Made by a program: the position numbers and the translations under genes | Notes under the pieces: generated by a model | What the model saw: the letters and a program-made list of their open reading frames with translations, nothing else | The model's database searches: none | Told to the model about the DNA's origin: nothing | Assembly (NCBI RefSeq): GCF_025725665.1 | Contig: NZ_CP107009.1 | Span: 2,976,001-3,040,000 of the forward strand | Direction of reading: 5' to 3' | Source: Halomonas sp. LR3S48 | GTDB taxonomy: Bacteria > Pseudomonadota > Gammaproteobacteria > Pseudomonadales > Halomonadaceae | DNA: 64,000 nt | In this document: positions 21,195 to 32,457 of the stretch, piece after piece | Layout of the letters: every line of letters starts with the position of its first letter | Position numbering within the stretch: position 1 is the stretch's first letter

Positions 21195-22115
21195 ATGCAG
21201 CTTGTGATCATCAGCGGCCGTTCCGGTTCCGGCAAGTCGATCGCACTGCAAGCGCTCGAAGATATCGGCTTTTACGCCATCGACAACCTGCCGGCGATGC
21301 TGCTTGGCCCCCTGGTGGATGAGCTGCGCAGCTCCCCCACGATCCAGACATCCATCGCCGTCAGCATCGATGCGCGCAACCTGCCCCATGCCCTGGAGCG
21401 CTTCCCGCGCCTGCTGGAAGAGCTGCGCACCAAGCAGGTCGATTGCCAGATCATCTACCTGACCACCGATGCGCGCATCCTGCTGGAACGCTACTCCGCG
21501 ACCCGGCGTCGACACCCCTTGACCCGCGGCCGGGACATGACCCTGGGCGAGGCCATCGAGTCGGAAGACGTGACGCTGAGCGACATTCGCAACCTGGCGG
21601 ACCTGATCATCGACACCTCGCGGCTGTCGGTGCATGACCTGCGAGGACGCATCACCGAGCAGGTGGCCAGCCATCGCGCCGATCAGTTGACCCTGACCGT
21701 GGAGTCGTTTGGCTTCAAGGGCGGCGTGCCGCTGGATGCCGATATCGTTTTCGATGCACGCTGCCTGCCCAACCCTTACTGGGACCCGCGCCTGCGCTCC
21801 GCCACCGGCAGGGAGCCCAGCATCGTGGAGTTCCTGGAACAGTACCCCCTGGTCCAGCAGATGCTCGACGACATCGTTGCCTGGGTCGAACGCTGGCTAC
21901 CGGCCTATCGCGACACACACCGCAGTTACTTGACCGTCGCCATCGGCTGTACCGGCGGCCAGCACCGCTCGGTGTACCTGGCCGAGCGCCTCGCCAGACA
22001 TCTGGCCCAGCACCAGCCCGACGTGCGCCTGCGCCATCGGGAACTCGGCATCCACACACCGGTCATCGCCGCCCAGGACACGACCGTAGAGACGTCCGAA
22101 CGCAAGGAAACCTGA
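21195..22115 (+). CDS. rapZ: RNase adapter protein RapZ
   Basis: Nucleotide-binding protein that in E. coli guides RNase E to the GlmZ small RNA and so controls glucosamine-6-phosphate synthesis. Walker A is GRSGSGKS (residues 8-15). The C-terminal half carries FDARCLPNPYWDP and the conserved IGCTGGQHRSVYL. 306 aa, normal. Two bases before npr. Confidence 0.96.
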   Translation: MQLVIISGRSGSGKSIALQALEDIGFYAIDNLPAMLLGPLVDELRSSPTIQTSIAVSIDARNLPHALERFPRLLEELRTKQVDCQIIYLTTDARILLERYSATRRRHPLTRGRDMTLGEAIESEDVTLSDIRNLADLIIDTSRLSVHDLRGRITEQVASHRADQLTLTVESFGFKGGVPLDADIVFDARCLPNPYWDPRLRSATGREPSIVEFLEQYPLVQQMLDDIVAWVERWLPAYRDTHRSYLTVAIGCTGGQHRSVYLAERLARHLAQHQPDVRLRHRELGIHTPVIAAQDTTVETSERKET

Positions 22116-22117
22116 GT

Positions 22118-22387
22118 GTGCCCTGCCGCAAGCTGACCCTGACCAACAAGCGTGGCCTCCACGCCCGTGCTGCCACCAAGCTGGTGCAGTGCTGCCAGCC
22201 CTTTCGCGCCCGCGTATTCGTCAACCGTGGCCAGCAGCAGGCCGATGCCAGCAACATCATGGCACTGCTGATGCTGGGCGCCCCCTGCGGTACCGAACTC
22301 GAGGTCCGTGCCGAAGGAGATGATGCCGAAGCGGCACTGGAAGCCATCGAGGCGTTATTCGATGCCCGCTTCGAAGAGGATAATTAG
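22118..22387 (+). CDS. npr: HPr-like phosphocarrier NPr
   Basis: Phosphocarrier of the nitrogen PTS that passes phosphate to PtsN. The active histidine is H15 in KRGLHARAAT. 89 aa. The start codon is GTG at 22118, eight to ten bases after AAGGAA inside the rapZ end. Last gene of the rpoN cluster. Confidence 0.95.
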   Translation: MPCRKLTLTNKRGLHARAATKLVQCCQPFRARVFVNRGQQQADASNIMALLMLGAPCGTELEVRAEGDDAEAALEAIEALFDARFEEDN

Positions 22388-22413
22388 GGGAATGGCTGCG
22401 CTCGGCCACTCCC
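22388..22413 (+). terminator. hairpin after npr
   Basis: GGGAATGGC and GCCACTCCC pair at eight of nine positions directly after the npr stop. No T-run follows, so this is a possible terminator or 3'-end stabiliser only. Confidence 0.35.
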
Positions 22414-22454
22414 ACCAACTTAAGGGAATGATGAGACTTAGACGTCTATTCGGT

Positions 22455-23795
22455 TTAGCCGCCGGCCACTGTCATCTCGTCGACAAGCCAACTGCCGGTG
22501 TGGATGCTGCCACGGGTGTCGAGGTCGTCGCCGACGGCCAATAGCCCCTTGAACATCGCCTCGAGGTTGCCGGCGATGGTGAACTCCTCCACCGGGTACT
22601 GGATTTCCCCGTTCTCCACCCAGAAGCCCGCCGCACCGCGAGAATAGTCGCCGGTCACGCCATTCACACCCTGGCCCATGAGCTCGGTGACCAACACGCC
22701 ACGCCCCATGCGCTCGAGCAGTTCTTCGCGTGAGGCGAGCGGCGCCGTGATGCGCAGATTGCGTGCGCCGCCGGCGTTGCCGGTGCTCTGCATGCCGAGG
22801 CGCCGCGCGCTGTAGGCCGACAGCATGTAGCTGGCAAGACGGCCCTGCTCGATGAATACGTTGTCGCGCGTCTGCACGCCATCGTTGTCGAAGGCCGAAC
22901 TGGCCATGGCACCGCGCTCCATAGGACGCTCGCCGAGAGTGAACCAGTCGGGAAACAGCGGCTCGCCCAGGCGGTCGCACAGGAAAGAAGCCTGGCGATA
23001 GAGCGAGCCGCCGGCGATGGCACTCATCAAATGGCCGACGAGCCCGCTGGCGACGGTGGCATCGAACAGCACCGGCAGGCGCCCCGTGGCCGGGCGTCGA
23101 GCCCCCAGGCGCTGCAGGGTGCGCTCGGCGGCTCTCTTGCCCACCACATCCGCCGCCAGCAGGTCCTGCGGATTGCGAGCGCTGGTGTAGTCGTAGTCGC
23201 GCTGCATGCCGTTCTCGTCCTCGGCAATCAACATGCAGGAGAGCGAGTGGCGACTGCCACGCTGGCTGCCCAGAAAGCCGTGGCTGTTGGCATAGATCCG
23301 CACCCCTTCGCCGCTGGAGAGCGAGGCCCCTTCCGACTGACGGATGCCGGGCTCGCCGCGCCCAGCCGCTTCGCAGGACAGCGCCAGCTCAATGGCCTGC
23401 TCGGTGGAGAGCGGCCAAGGATGATGCACGTCGAGATCGGGCAGATCGGTGGCCATCAGTTCGGGGTCGGCCAGCCCAGCAGCAGGGTCTTCGCCGGTAT
23501 AGAGCGCAATGGCCATGGCCTTCTCCACGACCTCGCGGATCGAGGCATCGCTGGCATCGGTCGAGGAAGCACTGCCCTTGTGACCTCGCAGGTAGACCGT
23601 CACGGCGATTCCCTGATCGCGGGAAAGCTCGACGGACTCCACCTCGCCTTCGCGCACGCTGATACCGATCCCCTGATCGACGCTGGCCCCCACCTCGCAG
23701 GCGTCGGCCCCCAGGTGCTTCGCCAGGGCCAACGCCTGCTCGGTACGCGACTCCAGCAGCGCCTGCTGGGCAGCGGCATCGAAAGCCTTGCTCAT
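22455..23795 (-). CDS. pmbA: metalloprotease subunit PmbA/TldE
   Basis: Partner of TldD in the TldD/TldE protease, which processes microcin-type peptides and CcdA in E. coli. The 446-residue protein belongs to the same fold as TldD but lacks the HExxxH zinc motif, as expected for the E subunit. Features: QGIGISVREGEVESVE near the N-terminus and the C-terminal GVTGDYSRGAAGFWVENGE. Separated from tldD by darP, which faces the other way. Confidence 0.95.
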   Translation of the reverse strand: MSKAFDAAAQQALLESRTEQALALAKHLGADACEVGASVDQGIGISVREGEVESVELSRDQGIAVTVYLRGHKGSASSTDASDASIREVVEKAMAIALYTGEDPAAGLADPELMATDLPDLDVHHPWPLSTEQAIELALSCEAAGRGEPGIRQSEGASLSSGEGVRIYANSHGFLGSQRGSRHSLSCMLIAEDENGMQRDYDYTSARNPQDLLAADVVGKRAAERTLQRLGARRPATGRLPVLFDATVASGLVGHLMSAIAGGSLYRQASFLCDRLGEPLFPDWFTLGERPMERGAMASSAFDNDGVQTRDNVFIEQGRLASYMLSAYSARRLGMQSTGNAGGARNLRITAPLASREELLERMGRGVLVTELMGQGVNGVTGDYSRGAAGFWVENGEIQYPVEEFTIAGNLEAMFKGLLAVGDDLDTRGSIHTGSWLVDEMTVAGG

Positions 23796-23943
23796 GTGTC
23801 TCTCCCTCGTTCACCGGCCGCGCCGGTCTCCGTACGTGTCTGTTCCCGCCGTGGCACGACGGACTGATATACTGCTGTCATTCGAACCTATTCATCTCTC
23901 GATGGCCAGACCCGCACTGGCCCTCTCACTACTTGGATTCGGC

Positions 23944-24450
23944 ATGCCCCAGGATATTCCCTCTTTCTCCGATGAAAGACCCAGCAAGTCCCAGCTCAAG
24001 CGTGAGATGCATGCGCTGCAGGCGCTGGGTGAACAGATCATCGCCATGAGTCCCGCCGAGCGTTCACGCTTCCCGCTGTCCGAAGATATGCTCGCCGCCG
24101 TCGAGGAAACCTCCCGCATTCGCTCCCATGAAGGGCGCCGGCGCCACATGCAGTACGTCGGCAAGCTGATGCGGCGCGAGGACCTGGAAGCGATCCAGGC
24201 CGTATTCGACGAGATCGAGCAGGAGAGTCGTCGCCGCGACCTTGCCTTCCATCGCCTCGAGAAGTGGCGCGATCGCCTGATCGAACAGGACGACTCGGCC
24301 ATCGAGGCCTTCATCGAGGAGCATCCCGACGTCGACCGCCAGGCACTGCGCCAGTTGATCCGCAACGCCAAGAGCGAGCGCGAACGCGGCAAGCCCCCGG
24401 CCAATGCGCGCAAGCTGTTCAAGCTGATACGCGATACGGCTGGCTTATAA
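23944..24450 (+). CDS. darP: ribosome biogenesis factor DarP (YjgA, DUF615)
   Basis: 50S-associated assembly factor. The family core is DERPSKSQLKREMHALQALGEQ, followed by a highly charged helical protein ending in PPANARKLFKLIRDT. I chose the ATG at 23944 (168 aa) because the known family start lies about a dozen residues before this core; an ATG at 23902 and the open frame from 23788 are alternatives. It sits between pmbA and tldD on the opposite strand, a common arrangement. Confidence 0.9.
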   Translation: MPQDIPSFSDERPSKSQLKREMHALQALGEQIIAMSPAERSRFPLSEDMLAAVEETSRIRSHEGRRRHMQYVGKLMRREDLEAIQAVFDEIEQESRRRDLAFHRLEKWRDRLIEQDDSAIEAFIEEHPDVDRQALRQLIRNAKSERERGKPPANARKLFKLIRDTAGL

Positions 24451-24540
24451 ACACGTCTTCATTGCCTAACACCTCACGCAAACACTCAGCGGAACGTAGC
24501 CGAGCGCCAACACAGTATGGTCGAGCGCAGGCACGTTCCT

Positions 24541-25995
24541 TTATGAAGCAGTGCCGCCGACGGTGAGCTCATCCAGCTTGAGCGTCGGCTGGCCCACGCC
24601 CACCGGTACGCCCTGCCCCTCCTTGCCGCATACGCCGATGCCGGTATCGAGCTCCAGGTCGTGACCGATCATCGACACCCGGCCCATCGCCTCAGGACCG
24701 TTGCCGATCAAGGTTGCGCCCTTGACCGGCGCGGTGATCTTGCCGTTCTCGATCAGGTAAGCCTCGCTTGCCGAGAACACGAACTTGCCCGAGGTGATGT
24801 CCACCTGGCCGCCACCGAAGCTGACCGCGTAGATGCCTCGCTTGACGCTGGCGAGAATGTCTGCGGGATCGTCCTGGCCGGCCAGCATGTAGGTGTTGGT
24901 CATGCGCGGCATCGGCATGTGCGCGAATGACTCGCGTCGGGCATTGCCGGTGGGCTGCATGCCCATCAGCCGGGCATTGAGCTTGTCCTGCATGTAGCCG
25001 GTGAGGATGCCGTCCTCGATCAGCGGCGTGTACTGCCCCGGTGTGCCTTCGTCGTCCACGCTCATGGAGCCGCGACGATCAGCCAGGGTGGCATCGTCCA
25101 CCACAGTGACGCCGGGGGCCGCCACCCGCTGCCCCATGCGCCCGGCGAAGGCCGAACTGCCCTTGCGGTTGAAGTCGCCTTCAAGGCCATGGCCCACGGC
25201 CTCGTGCAGGAGGATGCCGGGCCAGCCGGGACCGAGCACCACCGGCATCTGGCCGGCCGGGGCATCGACCGCCTCGAGATTGACCAGCGCCTGGCGCACG
25301 GCTTCCTTGGCGAAACGCTCGGCGACGTTGTCGTCGCGTAGCCGTGACATGGCATAGCGGCCACCACCGCCGGCGCTGCCGCGCTCACGCCGACCGTTCT
25401 TCACGGCAATGACGCTGACGTTGAAACGCACCAGCGGCCGGATGTCGGCCGCCAGCGTGCCGTCGCTGGCGCGCACCAGGACGACTTCGTGCACGCCGGT
25501 CAGGGACGCGCTGACCTGACTGACCGCCGGATCGGCAGCCCGGGCCACGCGGTCGGCCTGCTTGAGCAGGGCGATCTTCTCCTCGGCCGAAATGCCCGAC
25601 AAGGGATCGATCGAGGCATAGCGCGGCGCAGCCTGGCTCACGACCCGTGAGCCGACCGGCAGGGTGGCACCGCTACGCACGATGCCGGAAGCCGTACGTC
25701 CCGTCTCGGCCAAGGCATCTACGGTGATCTGGTTGGAATAGGCGAAGCCGGTCTTCTCTCCTGCCATGGCACGCACGCCGACACCACCGTCGATGTTATA
25801 GCCAGCCTCCTTGACCTCGCCATCCTCGAGGACCCAGCTCTCGTGCCAGCTCCTCTGGAAATAGAGATCGGCATAATCGACGCCGGGCGTGAGCACATGA
25901 CCGAGGCCGGCATCGAGCGCGCCGAGACCCAACCCGCCGGGGTGCAGCAGGATCTCGGCGGCGGTGTCAAGCAAAAGAGGTGAAGATGTCGTCAT
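24541..25995 (-). CDS. tldD: metalloprotease TldD
   Basis: Catalytic subunit of TldD/TldE. The zinc site is LLHEAVGHG (H264, E265, H269), inside the conserved [19 protein letters not shown] stretch. The C-terminal substrate-cleft region [20 protein letters not shown] is present. 484 aa. Overlaps the yhdP stop by four bases, so it ends the rng-yhdP-tldD run. Confidence 0.97.
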   Translation of the reverse strand: MTTSSPLLLDTAAEILLHPGGLGLGALDAGLGHVLTPGVDYADLYFQRSWHESWVLEDGEVKEAGYNIDGGVGVRAMAGEKTGFAYSNQITVDALAETGRTASGIVRSGATLPVGSRVVSQAAPRYASIDPLSGISAEEKIALLKQADRVARAADPAVSQVSASLTGVHEVVLVRASDGTLAADIRPLVRFNVSVIAVKNGRRERGSAGGGGRYAMSRLRDDNVAERFAKEAVRQALVNLEAVDAPAGQMPVVLGPGWPGILLHEAVGHGLEGDFNRKGSSAFAGRMGQRVAAPGVTVVDDATLADRRGSMSVDDEGTPGQYTPLIEDGILTGYMQDKLNARLMGMQPTGNARRESFAHMPMPRMTNTYMLAGQDDPADILASVKRGIYAVSFGGGQVDITSGKFVFSASEAYLIENGKITAPVKGATLIGNGPEAMGRVSMIGHDLELDTGIGVCGKEGQGVPVGVGQPTLKLDELTVGGTAS

Positions 25996-28900
25996 TCGGC
26001 GGTTTCCAGTGTGATGTCCGGCGAGATCCAGGGACCCCGCACGCGATAATGAATTCGAGTGACCTTGTCGATGGCTCTGCCGAAGAGTCGGTCGGCGATG
26101 AACAGCGCACCGCCCACCACCGGCGCACCGGCGATCACAGCGGCCAGCGGCAGGCTGCTGCTGACGGGCACCGTGACGCCCAAGCGCTGATCCAGTTCCC
26201 GCCGGACGAGGTCGACGGTGCCGTCCAGTGTGAAAGAGGTGGCCGGACCGTCTATCGTTACCGGGCCATTGGTCTCGAGGACGCCCTCGTACAGGGTAGC
26301 AGCCCCACTCACACGATCGAAAGCCGTGCCCTGGCCTGTCACGTCGGAGAAGTCCATGCGTAGGCGGCGGACCAGATTGTCCACGTTGAGCAGGCCCACC
26401 AGCCGCGCCGTAGGTGACTCGAGATTGGCGAAACGACCATCGCGCAGTTCGACCTCGATGCTCCCGCGCGAGCGCGCCAGGGCAAATTGCCAGGGCGCCC
26501 CCGGCCAGGCCAGTTGGCTGCGCACACGGGTCTCGTTGCTGCGAATCGAGACCGGCTGGCCGAGCCGTTCCAGCGCAGTGCCCAGGTCGCGGCCATCGAG
26601 ATCGACCCGTGAACGGGTCAGGCTGTCACCGGCGCCGGCCGCCTCCCATACGATCTCTCCTCGCGCCGTGACCTGGCCCAAGGTCATCCCCAGCGGTGCC
26701 ACCCGCAATCGTTGCGGCCCCCCCTCCCAATGCGCGGTCAGCGGGCCGATCTGGCGCCCCTTGTAGAGTATGTCGGCGATTCGTAGGCGGCCATCGGGTA
26801 ATTCGGTGAGCCAATCCGGCAGTGGCATCGGATCGGGTGGCGTGTCGAGTTCTTCGAGCAGATTGCCGGCACCTTCCGTCTGGGCCGGAAACAAGGCATC
26901 AAGGGTCAGGCGGTCGAGCGAGATGTCCAGCGGATCGGCGAGGGACGGCCGATAATCGAGCACCCCTTCCAGCAGCCCGCCCTGCAGTCCGACGCGCCAA
27001 CCGCCGCTGGTGTGCGGCCGCGCCTCGGCAGACATGACGCCCAGGCAATCCTGCGGGCCAGCGAGACAGGCGGTCTCTACCCGTAGACGCCGAAGCGGCG
27101 AAGAAGCGTCGGCTGCCCCCGTCGTCTCGCCCCCCAACAGCGGCGCCAACGCCTCGCCCCACTCCACCAGGTCGAGACGGGACTGGTAGATCGTACCCGA
27201 CCAGCCTTCCTGTTCGGGCCAGGCGGGGGCCTCCGGCAGCTGCCCCAGCCAGAACTGCCCTTGCCCCATGTCCGACCACGGCAGGCCTCGCCAGCGCAGG
27301 CGAGCGTCGCCTCCCAGTTCGGCCTCGACCCGCTGCTGGTCGATATCGGCCTGAACCCACAGCGGTCGCGCCTCACCGGCTGCCTTGCCCAGCGGCGGCG
27401 GCAGATCGATGGCCACGCCCTGCAGGCTGCTGTCGAAGCGGAAGCTGTTGTTCGCTTCGCTGAGCGTGAAACGCCCCCGCCAGGGCAGGCGACCCGACAC
27501 CCCGGTGCCAAGGGCAGCGACATCGAACCGCTGCAGTATTCTTTCCACCTCGGCAGTGCCATCGAGCTCGATGTAACCCGCCGGAGTATCGATGTCGGCA
27601 TTGAGCGGCCCACCGAACAGGCGTGCCTCCAACCGACCCACGAGCCCGCCTTCATCGTCGCGCTGACGCCACGCAAGTGGGCCACTGACATCTTGAAACG
27701 GCACTCCCAGCGGGAGGTAGACGAGCCGTTCCATGGCCACGTCGGTGTCGAGATCGAGCTGAAAGCCCTCCTCTTCTCCGAGCTTCGTGGCCAGATCGAT
27801 CCGGCCGCTGGCGTGCCCCTCGCCGCGCCAGTCGTCGACCTGCTCCATTCCTTCGATGGGCACGGCACGAAGGTAGCGACGCAGGGCATCACCGTCGGTC
27901 GCCAGTTCGCCCGTCACCCGCAACACCTCATCTTCGACGACGACCCGCCCACTGCTGCCCTCGACACCGAGACTTTCGGCATGACGCACCTCAGCCTCCA
28001 GGGTACCGATGCCCGCCCTGAGCCGTCCCTCCAGCGACTCGATTACCGGCCACTGTGGATCGAAGAGCAGCCGCCCCTCCTCGACCTCCAGGTCGAGCTG
28101 CAGGCGCGGCTCGATATCACTGCCTCCGCGCCGCAGCGGCAGGTGCAGCTTGAGTTCGCCAGACGGCACTCGTCCGGCCACCCCCGCGGCCAGCCAGGCG
28201 TGGAGCTCCTCTCCCAGCGCATCGCCGGGCAGCCAGTCCACCAAGGGGCGCTCCAGGGCATCGACGTCGCGAAAGCGCAGGTCTAGCCCCAGACCACCAT
28301 GCACGCCGCCGCCAAGCGACAGCCCGAAGCTTCCCTCCACCTCGGCACCTTGCCAGCCCGCCTTGAGCTGGCGGCCGCTGACGAAGGTGCGCGGCCCCTC
28401 ATAGGTCCAGCGCACCTCGCCACTGGCATGAGAGAGCGCCATTGGCGCATCATAGAGCTGCGGTACCTTGAAAGCCGGCTCGCCTACGCCAACGAACTCG
28501 ACGCGCCCGGAAAGGTCCTGCGCCTCGACCCAGGCATCGAGCGGACCGCCTCCCGGCACCTCGTCCCAGGGCTCCACTTCGACCTGGTGCACGGCGGCCT
28601 GGGCAATCCAATGCCCATCGCGCCGCCCGACCCCGAGCCCGGAAACCAGGCCACGAGGCTCCAGGGTATCGATGGTGCGTACCAGCCCTTCTGGCAACAG
28701 GATTCTCTCGCGCCAGGCCGCTAGCGAAGCCAGCTCGAAACGGCTGGTGGTCAGCCACCAACCCTCGTCATCGTGACGCAGGTGCCAGAAATGCGGCAGT
28801 GCCGGTTCCCGCTCACGCTCGAACTCATGCGGCTCCGCCCAGTCCGCTGTAGAGGCATCGCCCTGAAGCCACGCCTCCCCGCCTTGGTCGCTACGCAGCC

Positions 28901-29822
28901 ACTGGCCACGCGCCTTGAACGGCTCCAGTACGATCGGCTCGTCATCGCGACGCAGCGCCAGCCGGGGCACGTCGACATCGATTCGTGCATCGGCCAGTGC
29001 GCCACGATGCCAACGCCCCCAGAGAGTGACTTCGCCGCTGGCATCCTCCAGACGCAGGGGGTCATCGGGGGTGAAGACCTCGACCAGGTCGATCAACGTG
29101 CCGAGCTTCATTTCGGCCTGAAGGGCGGCGCTGAAGTCGCGTAGGCCGCTGGGACCGGGGAAGACCTCCAGCACGGCCTCCAGCGTGGCCTCTTCCTGCC
29201 CCTCCAGATGGACTTCACCCTCCAGGTGTGCACGCCGCTCGTCACCGGTGAGCAGCAGCCGCGGTGCCAGCATTTCGACCCGGCGCTGGCGACCGTGCAG
29301 CACCAGCCGCACGTTCTCCACCCAGGCCCGCTGACGCAGAAGCATCCCGATCCAGAAATCGAGGCGCTCTAGATTGAACTCGCCTTCCAGTAACTCGGGC
29401 GGAATCCTGGCAGGATCCGGCCAATCCCAGCCACCCTGCTCGTCCTGATAGAGATGCAGCGTCAAGCCGCTCAGTCGGGCATCCCCCACCACGGGCACAC
29501 CGTTGCGCAGGCTCGCTGCGGTATCGAGCTGCAGGCGCGCATGCTCGACCTCGAGCAACGGCAAGCCGGCGTCACCCTCTCGGGTAGCGATGGTAAGGCC
29601 GCCACCTTCCATTACCGGGTCGAAGCTCTCCAGGCTGGCCTCGAACTCGCGCAGCCGTACCGCCGCCCCCGAGCGCGCCTCGAGCAGGTTTTCGACGCGT
29701 GGCGCCAACTGATCGACTTGGGACAAGGCCAGGCGCAACGCCAGCAGCAGTATGGCGACCAGCGCCAGCAGCACGGCCAGCAGGGTGAGGGTCCAGCGTC
29801 CTACTTGACGAAGAGGATGCAT
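25992..29822 (-). CDS. yhdP: AsmA-like envelope protein YhdP
   Basis: Very large (1276 aa) inner-membrane-anchored protein of the AsmA-like group, implicated in phospholipid transport to the outer membrane. One N-terminal helix ([24 protein letters not shown]) is followed by a long repetitive beta-rich chain. The C-terminal part ([18 protein letters not shown] and PWISPDITL) is typical of the YhdP/DUF3971 family. Between rng (7-base gap) and tldD (4-base overlap), as in E. coli. Confidence 0.95.
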   Translation of the reverse strand: MHPLRQVGRWTLTLLAVLLALVAILLLALRLALSQVDQLAPRVENLLEARSGAAVRLREFEASLESFDPVMEGGGLTIATREGDAGLPLLEVEHARLQLDTAASLRNGVPVVGDARLSGLTLHLYQDEQGGWDWPDPARIPPELLEGEFNLERLDFWIGMLLRQRAWVENVRLVLHGRQRRVEMLAPRLLLTGDERRAHLEGEVHLEGQEEATLEAVLEVFPGPSGLRDFSAALQAEMKLGTLIDLVEVFTPDDPLRLEDASGEVTLWGRWHRGALADARIDVDVPRLALRRDDEPIVLEPFKARGQWLRSDQGGEAWLQGDASTADWAEPHEFEREREPALPHFWHLRHDDEGWWLTTSRFELASLAAWRERILLPEGLVRTIDTLEPRGLVSGLGVGRRDGHWIAQAAVHQVEVEPWDEVPGGGPLDAWVEAQDLSGRVEFVGVGEPAFKVPQLYDAPMALSHASGEVRWTYEGPRTFVSGRQLKAGWQGAEVEGSFGLSLGGGVHGGLGLDLRFRDVDALERPLVDWLPGDALGEELHAWLAAGVAGRVPSGELKLHLPLRRGGSDIEPRLQLDLEVEEGRLLFDPQWPVIESLEGRLRAGIGTLEAEVRHAESLGVEGSSGRVVVEDEVLRVTGELATDGDALRRYLRAVPIEGMEQVDDWRGEGHASGRIDLATKLGEEEGFQLDLDTDVAMERLVYLPLGVPFQDVSGPLAWRQRDDEGGLVGRLEARLFGGPLNADIDTPAGYIELDGTAEVERILQRFDVAALGTGVSGRLPWRGRFTLSEANNSFRFDSSLQGVAIDLPPPLGKAAGEARPLWVQADIDQQRVEAELGGDARLRWRGLPWSDMGQGQFWLGQLPEAPAWPEQEGWSGTIYQSRLDLVEWGEALAPLLGGETTGAADASSPLRRLRVETACLAGPQDCLGVMSAEARPHTSGGWRVGLQGGLLEGVLDYRPSLADPLDISLDRLTLDALFPAQTEGAGNLLEELDTPPDPMPLPDWLTELPDGRLRIADILYKGRQIGPLTAHWEGGPQRLRVAPLGMTLGQVTARGEIVWEAAGAGDSLTRSRVDLDGRDLGTALERLGQPVSIRSNETRVRSQLAWPGAPWQFALARSRGSIEVELRDGRFANLESPTARLVGLLNVDNLVRRLRMDFSDVTGQGTAFDRVSGAATLYEGVLETNGPVTIDGPATSFTLDGTVDLVRRELDQRLGVTVPVSSSLPLAAVIAGAPVVGGALFIADRLFGRAIDKVTRIHYRVRGPWISPDITLETAE

Positions 29823-29829
29823 CGACCGC

Positions 29830-31293
29830 TCACATCAGCACGATGTCGTACTGCTCCTGGGAATAATGGCCCTCGACCTGGAAGCGAATGGTCTTGCCGA
29901 TGAACATCTCCAGGTCGGCGACCGCCGCGGACTCCTCGTCGAGCAACCGATCCACCACCGACTGAGAGGCCAGCACCATGTAGGTCTCGGCGTTGTAGGC
30001 GCGCTCTTCGCGCAGAATTTCACGAAAGATCTCGTAGCACACCGTCTCGGCGGTCTTCAGGGTGCCGCGGCCGCCGCAGGTGGGACACGATTCGCACAGG
30101 GTCTGCTCGAGGCTTTCGCGGGTCCGCTTGCGGGTCAACTGCACCAGCCCCAGCTCGGTGACCCCGGTACACTTGGTCTTGGCGTGGTCGCGCTCCAGCG
30201 CCTTCTCGAGCACACGCAGCACCTGACGCTGATGCTCCGTGTCCTCCATATCGATGAAGTCGATGATGATGATGCCGCCCAGGTTGCGCAGGCGCAGCTG
30301 GCGAGCGATGGCGTTGGCCGCCTCGAGGTTGGTCTTGAAGATGGTTTCCTCGAGGTTGCGATGGCCGACGTAGCCGCCGGTATTGACGTCGATGGTGGTC
30401 ATCGCCTCGGTGGGGTCGATCACCAGGTAGCCGCCGGATTTGAGCTGTACCTTGCGCCCCAGGGCCTTCTGGATCTCGTCCTCGACGCTGTAGAGATCGA
30501 AGATCGGTCGCTCCCCGGGGTAGTACTCGATGCGCGCCGAGGAATCCGGCATGAACTCCTCGGCGAACTCCAGCAATTTGAGGTAGTTCTCCCGCGAGTC
30601 GATACGCACCTTTTCGATCTCGTCGCGCATCAGGTCGCGCAGGGTACGAATGAACAACGGCAGGTCGTCGTAGATCACGCTGGGTGCCGGGGCGGTTACC
30701 TTGCGCTCGCCGACCTTGCGCCATAGCCGCAGAAGAAAGTGCATGTCGGCGAAGAGTTCGTCCTTGCCCACGTTCTCCGCCGCCGTGCGCACGATGAAAC
30801 CACCGGTGATCTCGATCTCCTGCTCGCTCTGGCAGAGTTCGAGCAGCTCGCGCAGACGCTCGCGTTCGCGCTCGTCCTCGATGCGCTGGGAAACGCCATG
30901 ATGGGGGGAGTCGGGCATGTAGACCAGATAGCGCGAAGGCACCGACAGGTGCGTGGTCAAACGCGCGCCCTTGGAGGCGATGGGGTCCTTGGTGACCTGG
31001 ACGACCAGGGCCTGGCCCTCGTGGAGCAGCTGCCCGATCGACGCCTGCTCGTCGGGCGGGGTGCCCGGCGGCATGACTTCGTGGGCGTGGATGAAGGCTG
31101 CACGATCGAGGCCGATGTCGACGAAGGCCGCCTGCATGCCGGGGAGTACCCGCACCACGCGCCCCTTGTAGATATTGCCCACGATACCGCGGCGGCGCGT
31201 ACGCTCGATCAGCGCCTCCTGCAGCACGCCGTTCTCCACCACCGCCACCCGGGTTTCCATCGGCGTCAGGTTGATCAGTACTTCGCCGCTCAT
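29830..31293 (-). CDS. rng: ribonuclease G
   Basis: Endoribonuclease for 16S rRNA 5'-end maturation and mRNA decay. N-terminal S1 domain (IVGNIYKGRVVRVLPGMQAAFVDIG at about 38-62). The catalytic DNase-I-like region includes TTIDVNTGGYVG and IIIDFIDM. The zinc-link motif is CESCPTCGGRG. 487 aa, no long C-terminal degradosome tail, which distinguishes it from RNase E. Confidence 0.97.
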   Translation of the reverse strand: MSGEVLINLTPMETRVAVVENGVLQEALIERTRRRGIVGNIYKGRVVRVLPGMQAAFVDIGLDRAAFIHAHEVMPPGTPPDEQASIGQLLHEGQALVVQVTKDPIASKGARLTTHLSVPSRYLVYMPDSPHHGVSQRIEDERERERLRELLELCQSEQEIEITGGFIVRTAAENVGKDELFADMHFLLRLWRKVGERKVTAPAPSVIYDDLPLFIRTLRDLMRDEIEKVRIDSRENYLKLLEFAEEFMPDSSARIEYYPGERPIFDLYSVEDEIQKALGRKVQLKSGGYLVIDPTEAMTTIDVNTGGYVGHRNLEETIFKTNLEAANAIARQLRLRNLGGIIIIDFIDMEDTEHQRQVLRVLEKALERDHAKTKCTGVTELGLVQLTRKRTRESLEQTLCESCPTCGGRGTLKTAETVCYEIFREILREERAYNAETYMVLASQSVVDRLLDEESAAVADLEMFIGKTIRFQVEGHYSQEQYDIVLM

Positions 31294-31346
31294 GCGGAAA
31301 TCCTTGTCCAGTTAAGTCTTCGCCGCATTATGACATAGTGATGCGG

Positions 31347-31952
31347 CTAGACAGCATTTCCGACCGCGTGCCACAGCGGCACCCCTTGTCGCGCCAGCAG
31401 TTGAGCCGTCTCGAACAGTGGCAACCCGACCACCGCCGAGTAGCTGCCCTCGATGCGTTCGACGAAAATCGCCGCCAACCCCTGTATGGCGTAGCCACCC
31501 GCCTTATCGGCCGGTTCGCCGGTCGCCCAGTAGACCGCCATCTCCTCCTCACCGATCTCACGCATGGTGACACGCGTGGCCACGCACACGTCGAGCAACC
31601 CGGCAGGTCCCGTCACGGCCACGGCAGTGAGCACATCGTGGGCACGCCCCGACAGCAGGCGCAGCATGGCGGCGGCTTCGGCCTGGTCGGCCGGCTTGCC
31701 GAGAATCCTGTCATCGCACACCACGGCGGTATCCGACCCCAGCGTCGGCAGCGCCGAGGAGCGCCCTCCCGCCAAGGCCTTCTCGCGGGCCAGGCGCAGA
31801 ACATAGGCTTCCGGCGATTCATCGGGCCACGGCGTCTCGTCGATATCCACTGGCTTGACCTCGACCTTCACACCGATGTCGTCCAGCAGCTCGCGACGTC
31901 GCGGCGAGGCCGATGCCAGGCAAAGGACGGCAGTACTCGACGTCTCGGTCAT
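31347..31952 (-). CDS. yhdE: Maf-type nucleoside triphosphate pyrophosphatase
   Basis: Maf/YhdE house-cleaning pyrophosphatase, probably acting on dTTP/UTP or modified nucleotides. Motifs: [20 protein letters not shown] and [17 protein letters not shown]. 201 aa. In the mreBCD-maf-rng order; 13 bases after mreD and 53 before rng. Confidence 0.95.
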   Translation of the reverse strand: MTETSSTAVLCLASASPRRRELLDDIGVKVEVKPVDIDETPWPDESPEAYVLRLAREKALAGGRSSALPTLGSDTAVVCDDRILGKPADQAEAAAMLRLLSGRAHDVLTAVAVTGPAGLLDVCVATRVTMREIGEEEMAVYWATGEPADKAGGYAIQGLAAIFVERIEGSYSAVVGLPLFETAQLLARQGVPLWHAVGNAV

Positions 31953-31965
31953 GCCCGTTGCTCCT

Positions 31966-32457
31966 TCAGTCGTTACTCGCCAGGCGACGTTCGAAGGCCT
32001 GGAACATGGTAACCAGCCACGGCCATAGCACCGCGCCGATCAACGACGGCAACAGGAAGGCGAGATGCATCGAGAAGGGGCCGAATAGCGTACGCAGCCA
32101 CTGCTCGACCAGTTGCACCAGTCCCAGCAGCACCAGGATCAGTAGCGCCTGCTGCAGCAGTGAATAGGTTCGGAAGCGCGGATAGACCAGCGCCGAGAGA
32201 AAGGCCAGCAACGACAGAGTCAAGGCGTTCTGTCCCAGTGGTGCGCCCTCGATGAGGTCGAGCATGATGCCGAGTACGAAGCCGTGAAAGACCCCGACTC
32301 GATCGGGAGTGGCCATGCACCAGTAGATCAGCATCAGGCCAAGCCAGTCGGGGCGCCAGATCTGCCAGCCCTCGGCCAATGGCATGACTTGCAGGCATAG
32401 CGCCAAGAGCAGCGTAAGCCACACCCAGGCCAGAGGCGTTCGCGGTCCGCTCGGCAT
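31966..32457 (-). CDS. mreD: rod-shape-determining protein MreD
   Basis: Small polytopic membrane protein (163 aa, about five hydrophobic segments) of the elongasome. [26 protein letters not shown] is the recognisable MreD region. Start overlaps the mreC stop by one base. Confidence 0.94.
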   Translation of the reverse strand: MPSGPRTPLAWVWLTLLLALCLQVMPLAEGWQIWRPDWLGLMLIYWCMATPDRVGVFHGFVLGIMLDLIEGAPLGQNALTLSLLAFLSALVYPRFRTYSLLQQALLILVLLGLVQLVEQWLRTLFGPFSMHLAFLLPSLIGAVLWPWLVTMFQAFERRLASND